Origin: Trichinella spiralis
Lineage: Eukaryota; Nematoda; Enoplea; Trichinellida; Trichinellidae
Reading direction: 5' to 3'
Length of the DNA stretch: 64,000 nucleotides
Assembly (NCBI GenBank): GCA_000181795.3
Contig: CM012955.1
Location: forward strand, 105,515 to 169,514
Part shown: piece after piece, positions 36,711 to 49,384 of the stretch
Layout of the letters: the number at the start of each line of letters is the position of its first letter
How positions within the stretch are numbered: the stretch's first letter is position 1
Notes under the pieces: model-generated
Told to the model about the DNA's origin: nothing
Seen by the model: the letters and a program-made list of their open reading frames with translations, nothing else
Database searches by the model: none
Translations under genes and position numbers: made by a program

Positions 36711-38135
36711 CGCAGCTTAATATTGAAGTACCTGTTTGTTAATAAAACTCACGAAACGAATAAAAATAAATATTTTTTGTTGTTAACTAACTATGCAGTC
36801 TTTATTTATCAGTCGTTGAAAACTTTCAAATTGCATAATGCATGTAAATATGAATTGATTTTTCCAATTCAGTAAATAATATGAATGTGAGAAACTCGCA
36901 TATGAAGTTATGAGGAAGAAAAAGAAAAGAAAGAAAGAATGAATGAATGGATGAATGAATGTATTTGAAATGTGATTTTAAAAATGAGAAAAAACCATAA
37001 ATGCAGTTTAATTATTGTTATTTCATTTTAGCTTTTGTTACAAGTTTATATGAATGTGTGTGTGTGTGTGTGTGGGAATTGTATGTATGAGTTAGAAGAG
37101 AAATTATAGCATTTCTATATTATAGTGGAAATGTTGGATTGGAAAATTTTCAGTTTGCCATTGTCTGCTTGTAATGTGTTCGTTCAACAACTGCATCCAG
37201 TGTTGATGCAGGCGAGAAACATTTGTCAAGAAAGCAATAGCAACGTTTTGCTTTTGTGCTGTTGTTGTTTGTCTACTGCTGGTTGTAATTTTTCCAATAA
37301 TAACACAGCAAACGCATGTTGCGTTGTCATTTTCTATTTGCATTTAACACTAGCCACCGGCAAGTAAATATTCGCTTTTGCGACTTCTTTAATCTAAACT
37401 GCGACCTGCATTTCGATAACACTTGCTTTGGTGATTTATTAAGTTTCACTTTCCACTGCGCCACAGCGAAATAACTTCTTCATTGCTGCATGCGGCAACA
37501 ATTTTCATCATTCATTAAATCCATTATTTGAATATTTTGCTGTCGACTTTTCTCTCTCCATTTCACCATTTTTACAAAGTAAAAAACTTTTTTCTGCTTT
37601 TCATGTAAAATTCTTTCAGCTCAGAATTTCTGCACGGCAATTGTAAACTTTTTGCTCTCTTTGAAGTGACGTTAGTCATCTTTTTACTTTAAATTCAAAA
37701 ACCATTATATTATGATTGCTTATGATGATAAGAAGAGGTTAATTTTTAAAATTTCAAAATACTTCTTGTTATTTATATCTCATTAATGATATCATCCGAT
37801 AAGATATTGTATTTATATGTGATTCAGATTTCAATACTAATAATAAATAATAGCTTGCCTGTTCGCAGTTTTCAGATAAAATTTCAAATAGACAATTATC
37901 ACTAATTGCACGCACTACTGTTTAACTAGTAGAGTCGTTATTTGCATACCGTTAAATCATGCTGATCAAATCATAAATTTGACCGATTATTATTATTATT
38001 ATTATTATTATATTTACAAAAATAAAAAAGAAAACACGTGACTTGTACCAATTATTGTAGCTATTAAAAGTTTCGCAGCTTTTAATATTAATGAATAAAT
38101 TGCTTCAGTATTTTGGTAACAGAATCGGAAAAATG

Positions 38136-38137
<2 letters not shown>

Positions 38138-38169
<32 letters not shown>
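38138..38169. repeat. (AT)n dinucleotide run
   Basis: AT dinucleotide tract in the intergenic region upstream of the TNFAIP8-like gene. Confidence 0.95.
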
Positions 38170-38172
<3 letters not shown>

Positions 38173-38979
38173 TTGTATACGTGTTAATGTATCATCTTTT
38201 GAATACAAAATAGATATATTCTTCCAAAAAGAGAGCTTTTTTGCAGTTATTCCATTTTCTTTTATTAAAACTTATCCAGGTAAACATCATAGTAAAACCT
38301 TCTGAAAACAAAATATATCCATTTTAAATAATCCATTGCATCCGTGAGTTTATTGGAAGATTACTGTCATTTTGGTAAAGTTGTTATTTAAAATTATTGC
38401 CAATTGGTATTCAACATGGATCACACTTGAATATCACTTTTCTCACTGTACATTTATACAGACTCTAACAAGTTGAACAGCGTAATTCATTGGCAATTAT
38501 TTTTCAAATACAATTATTATGATATATTTTTTATTTCTGTTTATCTATTCAAAAATCTTGAAATATGTTTCATGAAAGTTTTTATATATTTATAAATTTG
38601 CTACTTTTAGCCGTGTGTATAATTTTTCACAGGCTTTGCTTGAATATACAATTCTGTGTAAAAAAGAGCGCACAAAGAAAAAAATGTGTGAAATTAAAAT
38701 AATAAAAAAATAATATGTTGATTTAATTAGCAATTATTAAGCAAAAATTTAATAACGCTGAGCAGCTGATTTCACATTAGCGTGTCAGAGATTTTCATTA
38801 GTGTTGTTGAAGAAACGCAGAAAGCAGCAGAGAGAGGGAGAGATTTTGTTTAAAATCCCGTCACACATTTTCGTTGAGCAAACAAGCACAACAGCGTTTG
38901 ATTGTGTATACAGGGGAAGAAAATTAGCCGAATATGTAAAATACAATTTAATTGGCAGGTTTATGAGCCGGAGAAAAGC

Positions 38980-39985
38980 ATGGCACCAAGAAGTAACAAC
39001 GTAGAAGAAGATGATTATGATAGCGGTACGTTAACAAAGAAAGCTTTTTTGAATTTTTTAATTTCGATAAAGTCTTTGTTTGCTGTAGACATTTCAAGTC
39101 AATGTTAGGCAATGTATGTTTTACCAGTTTGCTTTCGATAAACCGAAAGCAAGCAAACAGCAAGCAGTATTATTATTGTTGTTATTAATGTTCATGTGAT
39201 CAAGTTTTAAAATCAAATGAGTACAGAAATAAATTGTTAATATTTTGAATTATAATATTGGTAGTTTTTAAAATTTTGCTTCGCATTTATTCGTTCGAGT
39301 GCATTTGTTCATTGCTTTTGTTCAAGGATGTTTGTCCTATATATACTTCAGACGAGGAAACGGTTAGCATACAAAAGATGAGCATTCGCATACAGAAAAA
39401 ACTTGTCAGTAAAATGGTATCGAGTAATGTGGCGCGGATGCTGTTCACTGATCGTGCTGTTCAATTTTTGGATAGTTTGAACTCTGTGCTGAAAGCGATT
39501 TTCACTTCAAAAGAATCAAAAAAAGTATTTTATTATTATTTGTATAATTGTATAATTTGTTGTTTCAGAAATTATTATCCAATGTCTAGGTTATTAAAAA
39601 TGTGATTAAAATTACGGGAAAAATTTATCTGCTCAATCAGAATAATCAGTTTTCAAATGAAGAAATGGCAAGTTTGGAAGATTTTCAAAAACGATTCCAT
39701 CGTCTGTTTTTGGCGGTGATCAGTTTCCACGAGGTTACCTATTCGTACAACCGTGACTATTTGAGTGAAAAGCTGAACAAATTGGGAAGTGTTTTAATAT
39801 CAATAATTGATGGTCATTTGTCAGAAAAATCAAAAGAACGAGTTCGCAGCGTTGTATTTTATTTGACGAATGAAAAATTCTTGGATTATCTGTATTCCAT
39901 TCATGGGCGTTCCCCTGAGCACATTCTTTTAGCCGAATCATTCTTCACTAATGCAAAAAATTTCGTCGATGCAGATGAATTTTGA
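38980..39985 (+). CDS. TNFAIP8 (TIPE) family protein, 3 exons, 204 aa
   Basis: TIPE proteins are small cytosolic all-helical proteins with a central hydrophobic cavity that carries phosphoinositides. In mammals they affect cell death and inflammation. Exons are 38980-39025, 39352-39524 and 39590-39985 (46+173+396 bp). After a short acidic N-terminus, the sequence follows the family: IRIQKKLVSKMVSSNVARM, VIKNVIKITGKIYLLNQNNQ, FQKRFHRLFLAVISFHEVTY, and a final helix starting HILLAESFF. The length matches human TNFAIP8 (198). I chose the ATG at 38980 because it gives the right frame into exon 2 through the acceptor atacttcag. The frame upstream is also open but follows a splice site. The gene converges with the NIM1-like kinase. 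The acidic start (VEEDD) resembles no known targeting signal. Confidence 0.92.
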
Positions 39986-40739
39986 GAATATCTATTTGTT
40001 ATCATACGATTGCGATAAAATTATTATTACTATTGATGAAATTGCCATCATAAAATGTTCCATTTGTACGTATGTTATCACAACAGTCGTTTCAACACAG
40101 ATATGAATTTCTTGCGACTGGCTGTGCATGCTTTTTTTCCATTGTTTTTTATGCAACTGATTTGACGTATTCGAAATAAAATTATTCTTAATATATTCCA
40201 TTTCTTCTTGTAATAAATATATCATCTTATTGCATTATGTTATTTTGCAGTGAATGATTGATTTGATTTCATTTCATTTCAACCCATTGAAAATGAAATG
40301 AAAAAGGCTATATTATTTATTCATTCATCATTGTATTCATGATACAATTGACATATTTCTAATAATAAATAAATTTATACATTTGTGCATCATATTGACA
40401 TCAATATCAAATATCAGTATAGTATTATATTAATATTAATATTAATATGACATTCGTGTAGTGTAGCATTTGTTGTAATACACAAAGCACATTTTATAAG
40501 TAAATTTGGGTAAAAAATTCATTGTATTGAAATAGTTTGTTTTCTTGTTCATCTTTTCTTCTCTATTTGTTATGCATGATTTATATTTTAAATAATTGTT
40601 CTTTTTCAATTTTTAATCTTATTTTAATAATTTATAAAATGAATAAAACGCAATACAAATGATATTATGTATATGATTAACAAACACAACAAACAACAAG
40701 CGGATGAAGAAGGATTGTGATGGTAATTTTCAATTTGAA
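39986..40739. other. convergent spacer between TNFAIP8-like and NIM1-like genes
   Basis: About 750 bp of AT-rich DNA hold the 3' ends of both transcripts. AATAAA motifs near 40170-40220 and 40365 may serve the plus-strand gene. A minus-strand frame at 39992-40225 has no recognisable content. Confidence 0.5.
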
Positions 40740-42935
40740 CTAAAAGATTGAACAAATGATTGAGCATTTTTCACAATCTGTCGTTGTAGTTGTGTCATGT
40801 ACTGATAAGGATCTTTGAAAATCGAAACTTTTGTCTTGAAATGCTTGTTTGTTATGCGTTTCTTTCATTCGGAAAAACAGTTGCCGGCGAATTCCTTCAG
40901 CTGCAGTGTAGACATTACCATTTGTTGTTGCTGCATTCATTTCTAAATTTTCCGCTTGAACATGAAGCATTGTATTGTTGTTGTTGTTATTGTTGTTGTT
41001 CATATGCTTTTGTTCATTATTATTATTATTATTATTAGCATTATTGCTGCTGCTGTTGTTGTTATCCATTAACCAAGAATGTTTCAGCTGCTGTTTAGCG
41101 GAAAGGCGTTGCTTTGCATTCAATTTGAGAATGTTCGTTATCAAATCTTTGCATTGGTTTGAAATGAAATTTGGCAACTTGACTGAAACCGTTTGAATCA
41201 ATTGTTTCACTTTTCCCGCAGTTTCAGCTTCGAATGGTTGATTAGCCGTAAGCATGAACAATAACAATACGCCAAGTGACCAGATGTCCGTTTGGAAAGG
41301 ATCAAATGGAACCAGAGTTGCAGTGCTGGTGTCTTGAAGTAGTTCAGGAGCAATGTATGGCATTGAACCGCAATAATTGGTTACGGTCAAATTCGATTCG
41401 GTCAGTTGATTGCTGAAACCAAAATCGCAAAGCTTGATAACACCTCGCTCGCTGCGCAGCACGTTCTCAGGCTTTATATCGCGGTGCGCTACTAATTTTT
41501 CATGCTAAAATAGGTTTTTCCACTCGTTCTGCTGCTCGAATAGTAAATAATAAAACATGCAAATTTAAAATTCTTCTCACCAAATACGTTATAGCCAATA
41601 GAAGTTGTTTGTATATTGATTTCGTTTCTCTTTCTTCAAGTTTACCTTTCCGTTTAACATATCTCAACAGATCCCCGCCGGCTATCAATTCCAACACTAA
41701 ATACGTTCTCGGCAATGTTTCAATCACTTCAAACAGGCGAACAATGTTCGGGTGAAATATACTTTCCAAGCATCGTATTTCTTGCATTGTCACTTTCTCT
41801 CCGTCACCATTTTTCATCTGATCACGGTCAACAATTTTTATTGCCACTTCTTCTATAAACTTTTCATTCAATCTCGCATAAGTAAGTTACTTAATGAATA
41901 TTTCAATTTTTCCTTTGTCTTTTCTATTTCTTCAATTCAATAATTCCAATTTGCAAACTAAATTCTACTTCATACTTTCCATTCTTTTTTCTTGCTGTTT
42001 ACATGTAACATTTGCATTTTATTTTAAAATTTATCTATCCTCAGGATCAGAGAGGGTTTCTTCGTGATTCACTTATCTGTCAGTAATAATACTTTGAAGA
42101 AAATTAAAGTCAAAATTTCAATCAGGAAATAATTAATCAACTTGTAAATTGCTATTCTCGTCAATCAATTGTTATTGTACCAGTATGCTCAGAACTTGGG
42201 CTTTTTTCCCCCTATATGACAAGCTGTAATGAAAATTACAAAATTAAATATGTCAAACATGTTTATCATGAACAACAATAACAACAGTTGCCATGATACA
42301 TTTGTCAAATTGACTGCTTGTATGCTATTAATTTTAATGATTTCCTTAAAAAGTCTCCTCCATGACACAAAGGCAATAAAATCAAGGTAACTAAGATAAT
42401 AATATTGACTAGGACATTTGAATATTTTTGTGAAATTTTGAAGCAAAAAAGAAAGAAAATCAAAATGAAACAAAAAAGTCCCAGAAAAGAGAGAAGAAAT
42501 AATCTTCTTGCCAATGAATGCATCGTTATCGTTAGTAGTAATTACTTGAATTGCGTGATACTGTAATGACAAGCGTCACAGAATCTGATATTTGCCATTT
42601 GATTTTATAAATTAATTTCTTCTTTTAATAATATAAAATATTAAAAAGAGAATAACATACAACTCACCTTTGGTTAATATGTGCACGGATCGTTTCACTT
42701 TTGAATATCGACCACTGCCAATTTGTTCACCAATTTGATAAAGACGAACTCTTTTACCACTTTTGTGATCATGATTATGATGAACCAGTGGAATGTCAAG
42801 ATTCAGCTGATCTAGAACTTTCTGATAAAGCTGCAAAGTTGGATTGAAACACTCTGAAAGTGTTCTTTGATTGCGATTTATGCAAACTTTGCTTATTGAT
42901 GATTCTTTTTTCCACAATTTATGTTCTTTCAGCAT
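40740..42935 (-). CDS. NIM1: NIM1-type serine/threonine protein kinase, 3 exons, 434 aa
   Basis: NIM1 kinases belong to the AMPK-related (CAMKL) branch. Exons are 42935-42668, 41852-41581 and 41504-40740, all in phase. The domain starts GKRVRLYQIGEQIGSGRYSK, close to human NIM1. It holds the ATP-binding lysine in EEVAIKIVD, catalytic HRDIKPENVL, DFGFSN, activation-loop end YCGSMPYIAPEL and DIWSLGVLLLFML, ending at KQQLKHSWL. All catalytic residues are intact, so it should be active. After the kinase domain comes a low-complexity tail with asparagine runs (coded near 40960-41065) and a cysteine-bearing end. The length matches human NIM1 (436). The start is the first ATG in the exon, since the frame upstream opens only on a TTG. 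An acceptor inside the open frame at 41853 was chosen because it keeps phase and gives T-K-E-E-V-A-I-K, as in NIM1. Confidence 0.9.
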
Positions 42936-42959
42936 CTTTTCAGTTTCTTTTTCACTCAA

Positions 42960-45900
42960 TTAAAAATTCCATCAAGGAAAATAATCTGTCAAAGCTTTTA
43001 CAAACACAACAACTAACAACAACAACGACAAGAACAAGAAGAAGACGAAGAAAGCATGGAAAGCAACAAATTGCACAACACAAAGTGCAATGGTCAATGT
43101 TTGCACTTGTTGCCATAGATGCAACTTAATCCTCTATATCCACTCCGTCTGTGCTTTCAAATAATGGCAACTTGTTCGTTTGCTTTTGTTTTTTACGACA
43201 ATATGTGTTTGCATATTGTATGAAAACAAAATTATTTTCTGCTTTTTATTTTATCGTTGAGACAAACGTTTCATCTGCAATAATTGAACTCAAGCAAAAC
43301 ATCATAAATATATGCATCCATCACATTCATATTGAACAGGCACATTTACACACATGAACAATACCAAAATGAAATACTCGACTTATTAATTTAAAAATTT
43401 TTTCCATTTTAAATTCAAAATTAACAACAATTTTGTGAAAATTATCTGCTAAAAGCAACTCTAACAAAATAACAGCCAGCTAGGATTCTTCAGCATTCAG
43501 CCAGATGCATTTCTTGGATCTTTAACAATTTGTTCTCAGAGTAACACATTATAATTGCATTGATCAGTTATAATTTTTATTTTATGTATACATTAAAAGA
43601 CATTTGCACACCTGCACTTAAAATAACTTCAATTATCTGTTACAATGTACATAATTTGCATTACATTATCAAGTACTGAAAGCTTATTGCTCTTAATTAA
43701 ATTTGCATACAATGGATATGACATTTTTTCCCAATATTTTTTCTTGAATGACAAATTGTTGTTCATGTTTGCTTGTTGAATAATAGTGCAATAATACATT
43801 AAGATAATTGCAAGCCAGGACTAATGTAAGCTGTAGGAAATGATAATATGTGAAAAAGAATTCACTTCCTATTGTTTGATGACAATTCATTGTTATAATG
43901 TTGTTTGTATGCATAGAGAATAATTTTTTCTATTACTTTTTCTTTCTTTTTCTAGAATATTATTTCAGATGCTTTATTTGGATATAATATTATTTAGTCC
44001 ATTACGGAAATTGCTCATTGCTGTCTCATTGCATTGCCATTAAATTAGCAAAATACGCCCCATGAAAATGAACACAATTGAATTGAAAACGTTTTGTTAA
44101 TTGAAACGCCATGTAAATGTAATTACTTTTCCTACTTTGCAATAATGCTACATTTGCAATATTCATGGACATTTGAAATTTACTATTTCATTAAATGGTA
44201 GTTTTTGCTTTGAAAGTGTTATTATTAAACTATACGTTTAATAAAAGTAATTAATAAAGAAGTTAAGAACTGAACTAGACTATAAAATTGCAGTGTTCTA
44301 TAATAAGAAACCAACCATTGGGTACAAATCGATTAAATAAAATTAAAATTATATTCAAAAAAGTGAGTGCAATTTTCAATTCCATATTACTGAAAGTGTA
44401 ATTTACATTTTAGCACTAATTAAAAAAATTATTTACAGTTTAAGTGTCATTATTCTAAAAGAAATGTTAGCTTTGAATGTTTTAAATTACTTTCATGAAA
44501 TCACCAAAAGTTTTCATTTCACCAAGCTGATAAGTTGATTCATTGTGATTTGAACTTAACTAAATTGAATTGAACCTATGCGAGCAAATCTTAATATTTG
44601 AAGCTTCTTATTTGAAAAGTATTTTACTTAACTTCTAATTGCCTAATCAAAAATGGCACAATCTTGAAAATTAAAAAAATTGTCTTAATTATCTGTCTAA
44701 ATTTGTCACAAATTAAAAAACATGAAATATTGACTGGCAAGGCAAACAAGGTCATGTAAGTTTTGCACCGAATGCTTATGGCTAATGTTTAAATGCTTGA
44801 CTTAGAAATGTCTGCTTCAAATTAATTTGATTTCATCCATTTTTATAATTAAAAAATTGAGTTAATTTATTGAGTTGAATCTTCAAAATTAAGATGCATG
44901 TAACAATAATTAATAGTTTGGTTATTCATGCATCATAATTATTGTGAAGTGCATTTTTTAATAAACGGAAATAATAACAGAATGAATGTTTTTGCATATT
45001 TTTTTATAAAAAATAATGCTTGTATGCAACATTGTGTTGAAGGTAAAAATTACTTGAAAAATTTTAGCCATGCTTACAGATTAGCTTCTAGGTATCAATC
45101 GCCCTTTCAAAATATGCATTTACCATTATTTTGCAAATTTGGAAATTATCGTTCGAAGTTTATATAAATAAGTCAGTCACATTAAAAATCAGAGGAGCAT
45201 ATTGTAAAACCTCATCAAAAGTTAAGCACTTTTCCCGTAAATAATAACCAAGAGCTTTGTATAATATAAAAGAGAATTATTAACACTTCTTAAAGCCGTT
45301 TAAGTGCAATTATAACTCAACATTAAAAAGCATTCATGTAAGAATGCTCGCTATACATAAACAACAGCATCAGTTGAATTTATGCACCTTTACTACAATT
45401 TATAATCAAATCAATAAATGGATTAATTCTTTATTGTTGAATATGTAATTTGTATGGCCAATTCATATTAAAGTATTTCAACTTTAATGTTTTGACGCCA
45501 ACAAGTGACAGCTTTGCTCAGATAAAAGAAGAGGTATTTCAATTGAATATTATATTATTCTGTATAAAACAGATGCAGTAGAGCACAATTTTCTCACAGT
45601 ATGTACGCACAGTATTTGCTTGAATAAAGCAGGCTGAAAATATCCATAACATATTTAATAATGAGCTGCATTGCTGCACATCATATGTTGCATATGCATA
45701 TGCTATTCTGGTATATGGGTATAGAAACAGTTTTATGTTGTTAAGGCGTCGTAATTTAAGAAATTAGCAATGAATTATTGTAAATGGATTTGCAATGCAA
45801 TTTGCAAAGGAAATGCTACTGTCCTTAAAATCCTTATTCATGAGCAATGAACAGCGACTATTTATGCATTAAATATACATTGACAATCAGTTAAAAGTAT

Positions 45901-47646
45901 ATTCTAAACTAATCAACAATATCTTAAAGTTAATAACTTATGACTAATTTGCGTACCTTATGCAGTTACAAAGCTTTAATTCATGTTTTTATAGCTAAAA
46001 TCATTCATTCACTCGATAATTTTATATTAATAGTATATTCATAGTCGAATATTTAGCAAGTAAGCGTCCACTAGTAATGAATGATTCATTACTTGGAAAT
46101 GTAGGTTTTTTGCATATATTATGCAGTATTTTCAATTAAAGTTAGCGTGTCTTAAAACGTTTTTATCAGATAATAATGCAGCTGGTTAAAACCGTTATAT
46201 GACACGTGCTGTTTAATTATCGATTTTCTACTAGTCAATTTTAATCTTATTTCTATGGTAATGCATATCATAGCAAAAATGGGCAAACGTTCTTAATAAT
46301 TATATGATGCATATACTATAAATGAAGTGAAAAAGGAACCAGGTTGTAACTATTTTTGATTGAGTAACGTCTATCAATATTATAACACATCTTTGACGTT
46401 ATACCTCATGCATCTTGATAAATGATATAATAAGTCGATTTTGAAATAAATTATAGTTGAAATTTACTGAAAGACAGCTGAAAACCACTTTTTAAAGTTT
46501 GAAACGGAATTTCACTGAAAAGAGAGACTTGTCTAAAAGTATAAAATAAATTTTTGTGATAAAATAAATGTTCTGTTTCAACAGTCTAATAAACTTTATA
46601 AAATAAAAGTGTGAACTCAAAACATTAAAGCTGATTTAGTTGTAATAGATACTTAAAGTGTTGCTAATGTGACCAGTTTTTTTTATAAATAATAAAAGCA
46701 AAATAGTTTAACGATGAGCAGTTTTGCAGTTACCATAATGGAGAAACATGAGCAGCATAAAATGGAACCAGGAATGAAAACTTCAAAAGTGAATGAATGC
46801 AAATTGCAATTGCCCAATAATATGTTTATAAAATTTATTTTTTGATAATTCATGTTGGAAATATTATTGAGAGCTTTAAATAAAAAAGTTTAGCAGTTCT
46901 GAACACTAAGCAACTTTTTTAGTAGAAATGAAATTATTGAACTGTGTTAACTGATGTTAACAGTATTTTAAAATGTTATTTACTTGTAAATCTGAAAACC
47001 TTTATTTTTTCAATTTTTATGACGAAACGCTTTTGTTGGCATTATGCTTTCAAGGTTAATCATTTTTAAATATAAATTGAAATTTAATTAAAAAAATAAA
47101 AATCTTACTAGCAGAATAGGTCAACTTTTGTAAATAAAAGTATATTGCATAAAATTTACTTGTTTCACGTTTTTTATTGAAATTTTAATTTGCATATATA
47201 TATATATATCTTCAATCTCAAGTTGGTTGTTCATCAGTATTGTTCAAAATGATGCGGATTAGTTATCTGAATGTAAAGCACCCCTTATTTTCGAAATCAA
47301 AGTTTGATGCTATAAAACTGCCCACCCGTGTCGTGCATTTTATACGTTTGAAAAGCCAATTGTATTCAATGAGGCCAAGTTTAAGTCAAGCCAAATATCA
47401 AATAAGCTATTGGTTGTGAAAATCAATTAAAGAATCATATGAATGCAACGCGGAACTTCTGTTTACACTCTGAAGATTTTTGCTGAGATGTGAATTTTTT
47501 AAATATCTACTGTGAAATTGATTCATCTTCTGAAATATTTTTTATGTATGAGTGCATTTATCGTTAGCATTTTTTTAATTCGGCATATTTATAAAAGCAA
47601 TCAATTTAGATGAGCACTGTTTGAATGTATAGCTCAAATAAACATT
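42960..47646. other. 4.7 kb gene-poor region
   Basis: Very AT-rich DNA with no coding exon that I can support. The first 150 bp upstream of the NIM1-like gene contain CAA/AAG-type simple sequence (about 43010-43065). Frames at 43693-43914 and 44928-45167 lack motifs. The last part should contain the receptor gene's promoter. Confidence 0.5.
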
Positions 47647-49384
47647 ATGGATGTTCAAAACAACAATAGCCAATCTGAATATCTGAATGATACTTGGCCA
47701 TGGCAATCGGAACATGATGAAGCTTTGCTAACTGTCCTACTCTATTACTTGCTTGGATTTTTGGCTGTTTTTTCTAATATTACACTTCTGAGGATTTTGT
47801 ATAGGTTGAAAAACGTTCAAAATGATTACATGTCTTTGAGAGGTAAGCATTTCTTACTTATATTTACTTGTGCTGAATATCTTTACTTTGAGCTGAGTAG
47901 CTATCTGTACTTTTTCACTAAATCTTTTTAAAAGCAAAATGCATATGTTACATTATTTTCAATATGTAAATAACTATTTATTATTAAAAATGTAATTGCA
48001 AAAAGCGGAAATTAAAAAAATAGATAAAATTTGAACTTTAGATTTTAATATATAAATTAAAATACACTGGTCTTGTGAAATATTTCTTAACTTAGAAACT
48101 TAGCAAAACATGGATGAACAAAATTACAAAGCAAATACATTCAGTTTGAAACAATTCTTGCTTGTTAACACAAAAAGTAATCATATATCACAAAAGTTAA
48201 TTTAAAACATGTTTTCAGTGTATATGCTTAAAAAATATACATGCACATTTTAAAGATTTTACTTTGGTTAGTCAATAAGATTAATTATTATATGAAATTC
48301 TAAAATATGGGATTATCAAGTTGTCTGCAACTTTCTTTGCATGATATTTAAGTCAAAATACCTTTCATAAACCAAGTTTTGATGATTGTAAGCTTCTGTA
48401 AATCATCCTTTAATTAATGTAAATAATATAATTCTAACGAATAATCATTGAAATAAAACCGCTTAATGCACGTTATTATGAACGATGCCAAGAATTTTGA
48501 GATGTTAATTACTTTTTAATATTATTTTTGAAAAATGTTTTTTCTAAGCGACTTTCTTCTAAATAATTTTTCTTAATTTTTAAGCTCTTGCAATTGGATG
48601 TATCGTTTACGGCGCAGCGTTCATTTACATAGCAGTATATAGATCAGTAATATTGTACTGCAAACCACTGTCAATTAGCATTTCAGTATGCATAATATAT
48701 GTTCCGTTTTTTATTGGTGGAGATACTGCTTGCGCTTGCAGTGTTCTGCTTATTTCGGTTGAACGTTTCCTTGCTGCAACTACTGTGGATTTGTACAAAA
48801 AACTGCAATCTCCAAAGTGGCGCCGAATAGCAATTATCACTTTGTGCATGTTTCCCATGGCTGATCTAGTTTACAGTTGCCTTTCAACAACGCATACTTT
48901 CAACGAAGTAACATCACCGTTTTGCTTCACCGAAGACTTTATGCCAAATGTTTATTATGACTTTCATTTAACGTTAGTGCTAAGTATTGGGTTGGTGACT
49001 TGCATTGTATTTGCGTTATCCTTTTGTGTGATGAAGTTCAGGAAAAGCACCAGCGCCGGTGTTGACACTGTCAGACTTCGCCGAGAAGCTATTGTAACTA
49101 AACGTTTGGTTCAGCTACTTCTAGTCAAAGCAGTAATTCAAATTATCCCTAGTGCAATTTATATATATGCAAGGGAGCACACTTTGTGGGAAATAATTAA
49201 GACATATGTGTGGATTTTACAAGGTCTTAATCAGTCTGTCTTTGCAGCAGCATACGTGTGCATTGATTCCACTTTTAGAAAAGAAATGAAAAAAATATTT
49301 ACTTGCAGAACACACGTTATATCCATGAATCAAGACATTGCATCATCTAAAGTAAATCCAAGTGCCGAATCTCACAAATGTTGA
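47647..49384 (+). CDS. rhodopsin-like seven-transmembrane receptor, 2 exons, 331 aa
   Basis: This is a putative nematode G-protein-coupled receptor, possibly a chemoreceptor. Its ligand is unknown. Exons are 47647-47842 and 48585-49384, joined in phase 1 (196+800 bp). The N-terminus has a glycosylation site (NDTW). Seven hydrophobic segments are visible: LLTVLLYYLLGFLAVFSNIT, ALAIGCIVYGAAFIYIAVY, SISVCIIYVPFFIGGDTACA with VERF in place of DRY, IAIITLCMFPMADLVYSC, LTLVLSIGLVTCIVFALSF, LVQLLLVKAVIQIIPSAIY, and YVWILQGLNQSVFAAAYVC. The tail is short (about 40 residues). The usual NPxxY is replaced by N-Q-S-V-F. It looks most like nematode srsx or related families, but the subfamily is not certain. 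It is isolated in gene-poor DNA, with a 742 bp intron. Confidence 0.8.

Larger units (their letters stand above)
36444..38979. other. intergenic region between Groucho and the TNFAIP8-like gene
   Basis: The first few hundred bases are probably the Groucho 3'UTR. They include a (TG)n run near 36497-36542 and an (ATT)n tract at about 36600-36710. Further on are (TTA)n at 37982-38010 and (AT)n at 38138-38169. A less AT-rich leader at about 38800-38930 followed by a 3' splice site (attggcag) at 38958 is probably the 5' noncoding exon region of the next gene. No coding exon was found. Confidence 0.5.
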
